NCBI RefSeq assembly: GCF_048569485.1
Contig: NC_134354.1
Span: 82,796,164 to 82,860,163 of the forward strand
Direction of reading: 5' to 3'
DNA: 64,000 nt
DNA from: Anomaloglossus baeobatrachus
Taxonomy: Eukaryota > Chordata > Amphibia > Anura > Aromobatidae
The notes beneath the pieces were generated by a model. That model was not told the origin of the DNA. It made no database searches and saw only the letters and a list, made by a program, of their open reading frames with translations. Of this stretch, positions 34,040 through 44,920 are shown in pieces (positions within the stretch are counted from its first letter, which is position 1; each line of letters opens with the position of its first letter). The translations under genes were made by a program, and so were the position numbers.

Positions 34040-34040
34040 T

Positions 34041-34860
34041 GTGCAGCCATTTTGTATTGCTGAAGGAGTGCGGCAGGTGGTTATTCATTGGGGAGTGCAT
34101 GCCTCTTAAATAATATACCACATTTTATTCTAGCGCTTCCTTCCTTATGAATGGTGTGCACAAGACTAATCTTAATAAATCGGGGCCATAGCATTTAGAA
34201 TTTTTAGGGTGGTGACACTTTAGGCTGTAGCGATGTATAAATAAGTAATCACTCTCCAATTAAGATGCAAATAAGGTGACTTTTTATTTTATTTCATAGC
34301 ATTAACCAAGGTTAATAATTGATAGAAATAATATAGACAAAAGCAGTAATAAAAGCTGTATTTGGTCCTTCAGGGTCCTTCTTATATTACGAATTGAAAT
34401 ATGACTTGACGGGAACTTCTCAGCACCTTTTTCCATATGGAAATAGTGGCGTGGTTGTATAGGGGCTGTATAGGCTCAATAAAAATCATCTAAAATTGTT
34501 ATGAAATGAGAGAGAATGAGCTTACCAAAATGACAGGTTGTTGGAGAGGCACTTAGACTTGTGGAAATGATAGGGCCGGTAAGTACAAGAGCCTCATGGA
34601 ACATTATCACAACGCATCTACAGTGCTCTAGTAATTATGCATTAATAGCCCTCTCTACAGGCATCTTCCACCTTGTGCCGAGTTCACACGAGCATTTATA
34701 TTCTCCTCAGCATTGAAACTGCAAAACCAAGAAGAAAAAGATGTTGAGTTATGGAAATTATGGGATCGATAAACATGTTAATGATATGAAAAAATGCAAA
34801 TATGAAAACAAAATTTTAGAAAATTAGAAATACAGAAATTTAGACATCCCCGGACTTACA
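34041..34860. other. No feature recognised
   Basis: AT-rich unassigned DNA. Confidence 0.4.
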
Positions 34861-34883
34861 CACTTTGACTACTATCAATCAGG

Positions 34884-35159
34884 TCAATAATGGATAATGG
34901 TCGGAGGAATGATTAGCCACGCTGAATCTACTTCTTCAAGATTGGTGGCTGGCGGCTCCTTTTGTAATTTCCGACCAATGATGTCCCAGATGTGCTCAAT
35001 GGGAGACAAGTCCGGAGACGCTGCAGGCCATGGTAGCACATTTTGGCCACATAGGCTACTCACAATGGTACAAGTAAATTGCAGGCTGGTGTTGTCATGT
35101 TGAATAACGGTTTCTGGAACACTTTGGAGAAATAGCTGCATCACTGGCTTCATGACCAA
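34884..35159 (-). pseudogene. Tc1-like transposase fragment
   Basis: About 91 residues contain QHDNTSL (second catalytic Asp) and PWPAASPDLSPIEHIWDIIGRKL (Glu box and the following helix). Spacing between Asp and Glu is 32 residues, shorter than the usual 34, so small deletions are likely. No TIRs found on either side. An old, isolated remnant of a different Tc1-like lineage from those at 6324 and 51290. Confidence 0.75.
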
Positions 35160-35324
35160 ATTAATATGCCACTAAGCTGTTATTGTACCTATAAGAAAGA
35201 ATAGAGGGCCCTGACCACCACACCTTCTGTCACCTGAGCACCAGTGTGATTTTACTGATGAAGGCCCCTTCATGGCATTGCCAAGTATTCTTTCTTCCAG
35301 TTTTGTGTTTAATTACGTAATCCT

Positions 35325-35727
35325 TGAGGTCGGTTCAGATGAGTATATGAAATAAAGTGGGTGCAGGAGAGAAGAGACACATACAGCAGTGCTGAAGCCG
35401 AGTGTCTGTACGTAAAATATCAGCATGCTGCACTTGGCAATGTATATTGGATCATCATACCCATACAAGTCTATGGGTGCATATGAACCATCGGACTGCC
35501 ATTGGATGACATTCAAGTGCAGTGCAATATATATGCAGAGACATGTAGCAGAGAAGATGGGGAGAAATTAATCTCTCCCTCTTCTCCACACCTGTGATTG
35601 GACTCTCGCATGCTAGAGAATTAGATCGCACTAACATGACAGTCGGCTCACGCTCACAGCAGAGTGCTTCCGAGTGTCATTAGCATATCGCATCTGATGC
35701 TCTTGAATTGAAAGCTATATGCTAATG
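35325..35727. mobile_element. MITE, relative of the 316-729 element
   Basis: Ends GGTCGGTTCAGATGAG and AAGCTATATGCTAATGTGGGC. Interior phrases TCTATGGGTGCATATGAACC, GAGAAGATGGGGAGAAATT, CTCCCTCTTCTCC and CATTAGCATATCGCATC follow the same order as in 316-729, more diverged. Target duplication not preserved. Confidence 0.55.
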
Positions 35728-35975
35728 TGGGCAAGGTCTAAATGTCGCCATCTACTGACCACAGTTGGTAAAACTCGGGAAGGTAGGAAGAATAACAACA
35801 ATAGGAACTGAAGAGTGAAGTAAACGTCACCTAGGGAGCAGATAAGAGGAGACACCAAGTCAGGTGACAGTTTTGGTGCTGTTACTACATATAAAAGCGT
35901 GGGATGGTAGAAAGGGGGCGGAGTTGGCACCTGAATCTGTGCCAGGACAGACATGTGAGTAGTGGAGTGGGGTTA

Positions 35976-36331
35976 GGCTAAGTTCACATAGGGCATCTTT
36001 TGCTGCATTTTTGGTATGTTTTTGAGGTCACAAAGATGCACCAAAGTGCATGCATTTCCTTCTCCCAGCAAAGTCTATGAGATTTGTATTTTTCTATCCA
36101 CACTGAGCATCTTTTGTTGGCTGCATCTTGGCTGCATTTTTCAATATGCAGCATATCAATTCTTATTGTGTTTTTACCACGTTTTTGAGCCCTTTCAGTC
36201 AATAGATTTGACTTAAAAACGCGGTAAAATTGTGTCAAAAAGCTTTTCATTTTTGACGCGGTGCGGATTTGGTGCATTTTAGATGCACTCAAGATACCCT
36301 GACAAAAAAGATGTCACGTATGAACATAGCC
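35976..36331. mobile_element. MITE, family C relative, TTA target
   Basis: TTA at 35973-35975 and 36332-36334. Ends GGCTAAGTTCACATAGGGC and CGTATGAACATAGCC. Interior rich in TTTTTG and GCATTTTTG boxes like 47112-47468. Confidence 0.8.
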
Positions 36332-36626
36332 TTACAGCCAGGAAGAAGACGAAAACCAATTTGAGATTGAATAACAATTCTTGAAGAAGACTCAATCATA
36401 CTCTATCCAGAAGAAGATATGAGTGAGGTGGCCTATTGTTTTCTGTCCAGACATACTGATTGGGCAGTGCTTCATTGAACACGGGCGACCGGTGTGCTAA
36501 GTGAGGGAAGTCACCCACTAAATTGGACTTGCTACCTAGCAAGTTGTGTTGTAGCCCCCATTGTGATCTGTGTTCTGCTTTGCACATTGCTTAGGTAGCT
36601 AGTGATAGTGGTGGAAAGAGGGGTAA

Positions 36627-36843
36627 GGCCGATGTCACACTTGCGATTGCCTCACATGTATCTCGCGCGAGTCTCGCGTTTCATCACCCGGCTTGGACTC
36701 ACACTCTCCTCACAGGAGCGGGTTGGTTATATGCATCTCTATGCAACCAACCCACTCCTCTGAGGAGAGTGTTAGTCCGTGCTGGGTGATGCAACGCGAG
36801 ACTCACGCGAGATACATGCGAGGCAATCGCAAGTGTGACACAC
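36627..36843. mobile_element. Fully palindromic MITE, 217 bp
   Basis: TAA at 36624-36626 and TTA at 36844-36846. Left GGCCGATGTCACACTTGCGA mirrors right TCGCAAGTGTGACACAC, and complementarity continues to the centre near 36735 (GGGTTGGTTATATGCATC / GCAACCAACCC). Whole element could fold as one hairpin. Confidence 0.85.
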
Positions 36844-36870
36844 TTAGCTTCTCATAAGCCAAATCAGATA

Positions 36871-36925
36871 CCCACACTTTGCACTGACGAGGGGCAATCA
36901 CCCCGAAATACCGTGCTCTAAATTT
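36871..36925 (+). ncRNA. Hammerhead-ribozyme-like motif, intact core boxes
   Basis: CTGACGA (exact CUGANGA) at 36884-36890, stem II GGGG/CCCC around CAATCA, then GAAA at 36905-36908. TTTGCAC upstream and GTGCTCTAAA downstream could form part of stem I. Stem III and the cleavage triplet are less clear. It starts 30 bp after the palindromic MITE. Confidence 0.55.
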
Positions 36926-37610
36926 GGATTCTGATCTTGTATAAATTTTAAGTCTTATGAAAAGGCTTGTTTAAAAAGCCACTTTTGACTTTTAGGATTG
37001 CTACTTCCAATAGGTGGCGCTAGACTTTGTCTCCTTCCTCTCTGGAGGGACAATTTGAACAGGCCTAACTGACACTTCCTTGACAGAGAGATTAGGATTA
37101 AGACAACATTTACAATATTTGTTATTTAATGATAGGAGTGATAACATGTAAATTATATTGTGTTTATGTCTTGTCTATCTGCATCGCCAAATTTCTTCTT
37201 GTAACATATCCTGCTTTATTTACCACCCTCGGTGCCATTCCCTGACCGCAGTCTCAAAGCACTAACTCTCTTGTGTAAAATAAACATTTGTTGTTTGAGT
37301 TACCCCTGAGTCGTCCTTTTCTGTGCTGTTACATCCTCGAATCCTGTTTACAGACACATACAAAAAATCATCCATTTTTATCCAGAAAAAAATATGCATT
37401 CTATCAATACGCCATCCTTGTGTCATCTGTACATCCATATTTTTACATCTGTGCGATACCTATATGGCATCCGTTTTCATATATCAAAAGTTTAAAAATG
37501 TACATGACAAAAAATATAGTTTCCTGTGGAAATATTAGCAAAATATCCAGAAAAAGGCACGCAATATGGATGATCTGTACGGGATACATATATTATTGTT
37601 GCTTTGCATA
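36926..37610. other. Unassigned DNA, probable PLE tail at left
   Basis: Text directly after the hammerhead-like motif probably belongs to the same PLE fossil. The remainder to 37610 is AT-rich without recognised features. Confidence 0.35.
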
Positions 37611-37616
37611 CCTTTA

Positions 37617-38183
37617 GGGGTACTTTGCACACTACAATATCACAGGTGCAATGTCGGTGAGGTCAAATCGAAACTGACGCACATCCGGCGTCGCTGTCGA
37701 TATCGTAGTGTGCAAATCCTTTATGATGCGATTAACGAGCGCAAAAGCGACATTATCGTATCATCGGTGTAGGGTCCGACATTTCATATTGCCGCTGCAG
37801 CGACGGTATGATGTTGTTCCTCGTTCCTGCGGCAGCACACATCGCTGTGTGAGAAGCCGCAGGAGTGAGGAACATCTCCTACCTGCTTCACCGCGGCTCA
37901 CGCCGGCTATGTGGAAGGACGGAGGTTGGCGGGATGTTTACGTCCCGCTCATCTCCGCCCCTCCGCTTCTATTGGCCGCCTGCCGTGTGACGTCGCTGTG
38001 ACGCCGCGCGACCCGCCCCCTTAGTAAGACATCGCAGGGCAGGTGAGTGCATGTGAAGCTGCCGTAGCGACTATGTTCGCTACGGCAGCGATCACAAGAT
38101 ATCGCAGCTGGGACGGGGGCGGGGACTATCACACACGGCATCGCAAGCATCGGCTTGCGATGTCGTAGTGTGCAAAGTACCCC
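37617..38183. mobile_element. MITE, family B, TTA target
   Basis: TTA at 37614-37616 and 38184-38186. Ends GGGGTACTTTGCACACTAC and GTAGTGTGCAAAGTACCCC, an almost perfect inverted pair. Right half matches 1-205 closely (GCTGCCGTAGCGA). Confidence 0.92.
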
Positions 38184-38310
38184 TTAGACTTCAATGGGTG
38201 AGTCTCATCCAAAAAAAAAAAAAACAAGGAGAATTTTGCTGCACTTTTTTCATATGGACAATTGGTCTGTCTGAAAAAACTGTATTCTGAATAGCCCTAT
38301 AAATTAGTCC

Positions 38311-38500
38311 CAAGCTTGACAAAGAACGCAGCTAGCGTTCGAAACGCGTAGCCACACATGGGCTCCCTATTTTGTCCCTTGTAATGACAAGTAATTTTTA
38401 CGTCCTTTAAAATAAAGCTTGCACAAGATTTTATATTGTTCCGGAAGCTGGATTATTTTTTTTCTTCTATTGGATCCCTGCACTACCAGAGGGTTATCCT
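38311..38500 (+). mobile_element. PLE terminal fragment (fossil) with hammerhead-like motif
   Basis: Motif at 38315-38352: CTTGACAAA, stem II GAACGC/GCGTTC with AGCTA loop (perfect pairing), GAAACGCGTAG. Followed by AATAAAGC at 38410 and a GGAAGCTGGATT tail, the same layout as 23491-23610. The first core box departs from CUGANGA. Confidence 0.55.
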
Positions 38501-39030
38501 TGCATGCCGGATCTTTCCACAGCTGAGCTGGATCACCTTCTTTCCCGTCTTAGTTTTATCCAGTTGTAACATGGACGGCACACGTAGGCATAACACACTC
38601 GTCTGTACCCGGCCGAAAGCTAAATAAGAATAAACATAAAAATACACACCCTCCCCCTGCTATACACATATAGCATCCAGCAAATAATATACTGGAGAGC
38701 AGGTCAATGAATGAAAGACAACAATTTTAATGATATGTCATAACAAGCATACTGGATAATGGACCCTGTTAATGAGCGTCACAATGCAGCTAGACTAGTT
38801 GTTTGGATATGAAACTAAAGTATCTGAAACAGCCTCATTAGCGAGCATACGACATATATAGATGTAAATAATATTCCATATAGCATAAGGTTCATTATTT
38901 ACATCTGCACCATCTATGTGTATGGTAATAGGATTACTATTAGGAAATAATCTGGTTAAAACGGCAAAGAAAGTTGTGTCCAGCTCACCTGCTTAGTAGG
39001 AGACCCAAATGCAGTGGATATTGCAGGGGA
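38501..39030. other. No feature recognised
   Basis: AT-rich unassigned DNA. Confidence 0.35.
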
Positions 39031-39037
39031 TATTGTC

Positions 39038-39190
39038 TGAGACAGACTAAGATCAGGTCGATCGAAACGCGTCCTCTCATCTATGGGTTTCCTGACCATG
39101 TTATGGACTTTTTAATATGTCTTAAATAAAGAATACTGGATTTTAAAGAAAAATTTTGCGTGGACCAATTGCTGGAAAAACTCTTCTTCT
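39038..39190 (+). mobile_element. PLE terminal fragment (fossil), degenerate hammerhead-like motif
   Basis: GACTAAGATCAGGTCGATCGAAACGCGTCC keeps GATC pairing and the GAAACGCGTC end but not the first core box. AATAAAG follows at 39124, then GGACCAATTGC, paralleling the minus-strand tail at 11946-12090. Confidence 0.4.
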
Positions 39191-41215
39191 GGTTAAAACG
39201 GGTATACCCGTCTTGATGGATTTGCTGGAGTAAGATGCCACAAATCTATTGCCAGGTGTGCACCTCTACATGAATTTGGTGCATCTGATGTAAGAAATGA
39301 ACTCAGAGCAGGAACTGGGGTAAATTTCTGTTGTAAATTACACCAATGAAATGTTGATGTATTTATCAATAACACCCGGCCGTGCTCCCCTTCCAAGCAA
39401 AGTTTTGGCCACTTTTCAAATAGTTGGCAGATCTGTCCAGGACTCGGCTATCTCCGGAGGTTCCATTAAGAATGAATTTATGATCGACTCTCGCTCCATT
39501 CTCAGGGAGTACTAACAATCCCCCGTTCTCGGGATCGGTGGGAAATCCAGCGGTGGAACTCTTCGTGATCGGGACGTTATCCCCTATTCTATGTTTAATG
39601 AATAGCTTCCAAACTTAAAGAATAGTCCTTTACAGGTGTTTTCTGTCCAATATATTTATATCTTACTATGGCTTATCAACCAAATTGTGGACTGTGCAAA
39701 CCAGAACCAAGAATGCACTTCAATTACATAGGCATTGTCAATGATCGTACTGATGGTTTAAAGGGGTTGTCCACTACTAAGACAACCCTTTCTGAATCTA
39801 CTTATTTCACCCAGTTAAAATAAAAGACCCTGTACTTACCTCCCATTCTGGTACAGTTCCACAGCTGTTGGTAATTGCGGCTCGGGGCTCATTTGTCATT
39901 GTGACATCACGCGAGCCCTATGTCCAATAATTGTCCACTTCTCTCTCTACGCCTTTGGACCAAATGAGCAATCAACAGGAAATGAGCGCAACCGCACTAT
40001 CACTTCCTGTTGCTTAACTTAACCAGATAGACCTCCAGCGACTATATATTTATCACTTAGGGCAAGTGCAGATGAGCGTATTTTTGGTCCAAGTTCGATC
40101 CAACAAAGCATCAGATCACACTCGGACCAATATTAGTCTATGGGGCCGTGCACATGGCCGAGTTTGATCTGATCGTCAACCATGCAAGTCAATGAGTGCG
40201 TGGAAAACGTCGGACAGCGCCAATCGGATGACATCTGAGTGCGCGTGGTTTTCCACAGACTGACACATGAAGAAGCTGGAGAATTTGTTTTCTCTATCTT
40301 CTCCACACCTTGCTCACACTCTGACCAGTGTCATAATCAGTCTGATTCGGCCATGAGAGAAAGCATGGTCGTCTGCACCCTTGAGATAGTTATAAATGTG
40401 TTTATGGGAGAACCCAACCTTTTGCTATGATTTTCTATAATTTTGCTATAATTGGGATTCTTTCCGTGTATTGTGTTGATATTTCATATTTCCACTATTG
40501 AAAAATATTTGATGAACTCAAATACTCAGGAGGGATTTTGTTATATATAACTCCTATATCACAGCAAAGACCCCGATAACCTTGAGGTATATCTCTGAAC
40601 CTATGGTATTTGCCCAGGGGGTATCCGCCATATCTATAATAGATACTCACACTGTGCTTTTCCAGCAGTGTATGATTGTAGCCTTAGGGGGTACCGTGAT
40701 GTAACTTAATTTAGAAGTGGGTACTTGGCTTAGAAACACTGACCCAAAACATGACTGAAACGGCCACATTGTTTGCTTAGGGGAAAGATATACAGATGTT
40801 TATAAATACAGAAGCGTAAAGTATAAATATTGTTACTATGTCATTAAACGGTGGCACAGAATAGAGAATACAGATGACCATAGCAGTCACTCTATAGGGA
40901 TTCATGTACCATGAGCCAAAAGGCAGAGAGAATATATAAGCATCTGTACAATTGAATATTACTATTAAGTACCATAGGAGGGTTAGACGATCACTGACTG
41001 CCGGGCGCAAGGATTTTAGAAAATTCCTCCTTTCTACCAATTATATGAAGCTTCAGCAAAACAGCAAGGTAGCAATGACAGCACTGGGCGATATAACATC
41101 CCTGACACAGACAGAGCTGGGCATTTTACAGGCTAATGATTGCACATTTATATTACACACTGTTAACCCTTACAGCCTGATATATGCATATGCATTGTGT
41201 GGCCAGAAAGAAGAT

Positions 41216-41216
<1 letters not shown>
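39191..41216. other. Mostly unassigned; MITE starts near 39762 and 40065
   Basis: TTTAA at 39757-39761 precedes AGGGGTTGTCCACTAC, an end seen in TTAA-type MITEs, but I cannot place its right end. 40065-40260 has MITE-like wording (CAGATGAGCGTATTTTTGG, TCGGATGACATCTGAG). No exon seen. Confidence 0.35.
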
Positions 41217-41260
<44 letters not shown>

Positions 41261-41359
41261 TATATATATATATATTTATATATGTATATATACTATATAT
41301 TTACATATATATACATATATAGATAGCTAGATATACAGTAAATACATATGTATATGTGT

Positions 41360-41421
<62 letters not shown>

Positions 41422-41451
41422 ACATACTGTATATATACCATATATATATAG

Positions 41452-41506
<55 letters not shown>

Positions 41507-41555
41507 GATAGATAGATAGATATACAGTATATATATATATATATATATATATATT
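41217..41555. repeat. (TA)n microsatellite cluster
   Basis: Long TA tracts with TATG/GATA interruptions. Tyr-Ile frames on both strands are artefacts. Confidence 0.95.
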
Positions 41556-41804
41556 CTATGTTGCGTTTTCTATGCTTATAGTGAAGCAACTATTTATTTT
41601 AAAATAATTCAAGTCCCCCTTATGTCTTGGTGGGTGGTTTTGGAGGTTCATTCATTGTAAGATAGGGCTCCACATGTTTTCCATGGCACAGACAGGTCTA
41701 GTCATTGAGTGGGGTTACAAAGAGATGGTTTAATGCTTTTACAATGGATCAGATTCTGCTGAGATATTGTACAGTGCAGCAGTGAGTATCTCTGGCACTG
41801 CAGC

Positions 41805-41815
41805 TTTAAATAAGG
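41805..41815 (+). promoter_or_regulatory. TATA-like element, candidate core promoter
   Basis: TTTAAATAAGG stands about 30 bp before a purine-rich GCTGAGCACTGAGAAG that could hold the start site, at the point where base composition shifts from AT-rich to GC-rich. No other promoter evidence, so a start further downstream in the leader is also possible. Confidence 0.35.
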
Positions 41816-41839
41816 CTCCCCCCATCTCTGCTGAGCACT

Positions 41840-43377
41840 GAGAAGTGGTTAAGTGAATCCAGATTTTATGCATTTGAACCTGTGCAGCCTCAGAAGAAAG
41901 CACCTGCTTTTCCCACGGTCTGTCCTAATGCATGCGAGCAGGGAAGGCTTGTCTGGTCTACTAACCCCCTCTAGTGCTGGGCTCTGCATGTGACCTGCAC
42001 AGAGCAGCCAGGGAAGCGCTGCACCTCTCTGTCCATCTCTGTGCCCCCTCTGCCCAGCCCTCTGCCCAGCTCTGTGCCCCCTCTGCCCAGCTCTGTGCCC
42101 AGCTCTCCTAGCCTCCACTGTAGACACGCATCCTCTGGATCCTCAGCCTCCGCATCCTCTGCTGTGTCTGCTCTGGAAGCTGCACACTGACTTTCATGGG
42201 GATCTCTTACCTTCTGCTTTCCCATGCATAGAGCCTGGCTGTCATGTGTGGAGGAGCATTCACTTGTCAACTTGATTATATCTTGGGGAAAAGCTGCAAG
42301 TTTCCTATGAAGAGCCTGGAACATAAGATGTCCTGTCTGCAACCTTGAGCACCGATTCCCCGGAGTGCGGTGAGATAGATGGAATTTCCCTGCCACTGAC
42401 TTTGCTGGAGAGGATTTGGGAGGAAGGAGATCTGCTGCTGATGGGAGAGGGGGATGGGGGCTCTGTCATGTGAAGGGAGGGTCCTACAAGGAGCCTTCAA
42501 ACTTCCCACCTGCAGCCCGAAGCAGAGGTATAGCCAAGGAGCACGACTTAGTGCGCTGCAAATGAGTGATGGCCGTGGGGTGAGTGCGCACACAGCTCAT
42601 CCATCATGCACAGCCAGCACCTCACACTGCACGGCCAATAGCCAGGGTGCCAGCTAGACCTGTGCCAACTGCTACTGGCAGCGTCACCACTGGAGTTTCT
42701 GCATGTACAGTCTGTGCTGGGATTAGCACTCGTCTAGCAGTGCCAGCCATCGGTGCGCACCAGTCATCCTGCACTGGGCTACTGGCTTCTAGCACTGGCT
42801 ACCAGTCTATGGCTATTTCCTATCCAGTGAAGCAGATGGCACTGCACAGGTGACAGGCTCACAGGCTCAGGACCAGAGCCAGGCTCCTTGGTGCGTCTAA
42901 TATTCAGCACTAGGCTGTGCGTCTTTTTCCGCGCTACTAGCTTGTGTCTCCATCACAGCCAAGGTGTAACCGACAAGCGACATCTATTACTGCATGAACC
43001 TGGCTGCCGCATACATAACTATGGACGATCCATGGTGAAGACACCAGGGGACTTTATCCTCCCTTAGAACCTGAAAGTGCAAGATCGTTGATTGCCTACA
43101 AGACAAAAGTGCAACTTCACAGGAACTGCCTGGTGGGATCCCGACCTGACGCCTGGCACATGGTCCTGGATATTTCAGCCATTAAGTATATTTTAGTTCA
43201 CAGCTCCATCTAGGAAGACTATTTGGGATACATCGCTGTTTTGCACAGGACTGGTTTGGCAGTTTGACCTTTTGGCTCCGTGCCACGCCCCCGCGTAGCC
43301 GAATTAATTCTGTGTTGGATTAGTAAAGTGACAAAGGAAGAGGAGCTGGAGCTGACTTCAGAGGGAGCCGACTAGAC
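41840..43377 (+). other. Probable 5' leader (UTR) of the signal-peptide gene
   Basis: About 1.5 kb that is GC-richer than anything nearby and free of the window's repeat families, ending directly at the coding ATG. It contains a short CCCTCTGCCCAGCTCTGTG tandem (42040-42110) and several upstream ATGs with short frames. Exact start and any upstream intron cannot be set from sequence alone. Confidence 0.45.
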
Positions 43378-43480
43378 ATGGGGTCCTGTGATGGGAGGAC
43401 TCTGGTTTTGAGGACTTCTCTCCTCCTGACCCTACTTATTAACTACTTTGTTGGCTCCAACCACTTCTCTGATAACCAGG
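43378..43480 (+). CDS. First coding exon, secreted or membrane protein (unidentified)
   Basis: ATG in good context (G at -3 and +4) opens 34 codons: a short polar start (MGSCDGRTLVLR), a hydrophobic core (TSLLLTLLINYFVGS) and a likely cleavage point before the polar NHFSDNQ. The exon ends CCAGG before GTAAGA, a strong donor, in phase 1 (103 nt). A signal-peptide exon ending in phase 1 is typical of extracellular and receptor genes with Ig, FN3, EGF or similar modules. I do not recognise the family. Later exons are not seen in the remaining 20 kb, so intron 1 is probably long. Start chosen because no in-frame upstream ATG extends the signal sequence. Confidence 0.65.
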
Positions 43481-43760
43481 GTAAGAAATTAATTCTATTT
43501 TTTTCTGCCTCGCCCTCCCCCATTTCTTTCTCTTTGCTTTTCAGTATTTTATATGAAGTGAAATCTATACATCTTATTTAAAGTAATTTAAATTGCATAT
43601 CAGTTTAATAAAACATATCATCAATAATTTACTATGGGAGATTAAATAGAGGAAGGGTGTCACAATTAGGTCACATATGCATAAATTTTCATATATTAGA
43701 ATATGGAAGATTCTTGCGTGAACTCCCTATACACATATACAGTATATCAGACTATAGATT

Positions 43761-43915
43761 TGAGATAGATAGATAGATGGATAGATGGATAGATGGATAG
43801 ATAGCTAGATAGATAGATGGATATATAGATGGATGGATATATAGATGGATGGATAGATGGATAGATAGATGGATAGAGGGATATATAGATGGCTAGATGG
43901 ATGGATAGATGGATG

Positions 43916-43953
<38 letters not shown>
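43761..43953. repeat. (GATA/GATG)n microsatellite
   Basis: Tandem AGATGGAT and AGATAGAT units; reverse-strand Ser-Ile-Tyr frame is an artefact. Confidence 0.95.
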
Positions 43954-43954
<1 letters not shown>

Positions 43955-44680
43955 GAGAAAGACAGCGGTTGTACCATGTTTCTGAAGTCAGACATCTTTT
44001 TATGTAACACTCAATAGATTTTCATCAAGGCTGGGACAAAAGATTTACTGTTAGAACTTTTCAGAACTTTTATCCCCATCTATGAAATTTGTTATTGGCC
44101 ACTGAGGAAGTTAAAGCTGGAATTGTAGGTTCACAACTGGTTCCTAAAGTTTACAGTACTCCTATCCATGAAAGTAGAGGAAAAGAGGCTGGACCTCCAG
44201 TAGAATGGCCTCCTTCTGGAACTTTTGGACTGGAACCTTTGTGCTAAAAATCCTTCCAATATAAAACTGATTTCATATGTTTAGGAAGTTTTGTATTATG
44301 TGGCTTGAAAGGCACGTTTGTGTTGTCTACTTGAGATGATCAATATTTATTCACACTGTTACACTGGTCAGTTATGTAACCTTGTGTGAGCTGGAGGCTG
44401 ATACATCGGAGCCTCAAAGCTAAAAGCAATAATACAGAAACACAAACATAAAAGTCAGACTTTAATATTCCATAGACTTATGCAGTACTAATACTGTTGT
44501 GCCCACCGGTGCTGTATGTCACTGTAATATTTATGCTGTATACTCATCATAAGCAGCTAAATATTCCCCTGACACATCCATGCTTCGCAATCAATTGATG
44601 CATAATTTCTCTTGTTCTACATGTTTTCATTTTATTGTGTCTTTGGGTCTATTTAGTGTGTGATCTTGTGTGATTTTTTT
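43954..44680. other. No feature recognised (intronic)
   Basis: Single-copy-looking DNA without repeats I can name. Confidence 0.4.
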
Positions 44681-44681
44681 T

Positions 44682-44683
44682 TA

Positions 44684-44770
<87 letters not shown>

Positions 44771-44807
44771 GTACATATATATATATATATACAAACACAC
44801 TGTATAA

Positions 44808-44857
<50 letters not shown>

Positions 44858-44867
44858 CGTGTGTGTT

Positions 44868-44915
<48 letters not shown>
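44682..44915. repeat. (TA)n microsatellite cluster
   Basis: Several long TA tracts with TACA and TATTT interruptions. Confidence 0.95.

Positions 44916-44920
<5 letters not shown>

Larger units (their letters stand above)
30641..34040 (-). mobile_element. CR1 LINE, 5'-truncated, split by three insertions
   Basis: The minus strand ends with the CR1 hallmark TTCTATGATTCTATGA at 30641. Pieces are 33388-34040 (reverse transcriptase), 32741-32804, 31773-31858 and 30641-30812. Reading the pieces in order restores the known CR1 C-terminal text (RLRGDI, then AVYKYLKGGHS, then MKLKGRRYRLDITKIFL, then REWNRQPRG). Two interruptions are MITEs with exact TTA and TAA duplications; the third is an unidentified 0.87-kb insert. 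5' end is lost near 34040. Confidence 0.9.

Noticed and set aside
41849-42593. Antisense frames over the leader of the host exon
   Set aside because: GC-rich DNA with a CTCTGCCCAG tandem gives long stop-free stretches; minus-strand text is low-complexity (RGHRAGQRAG).
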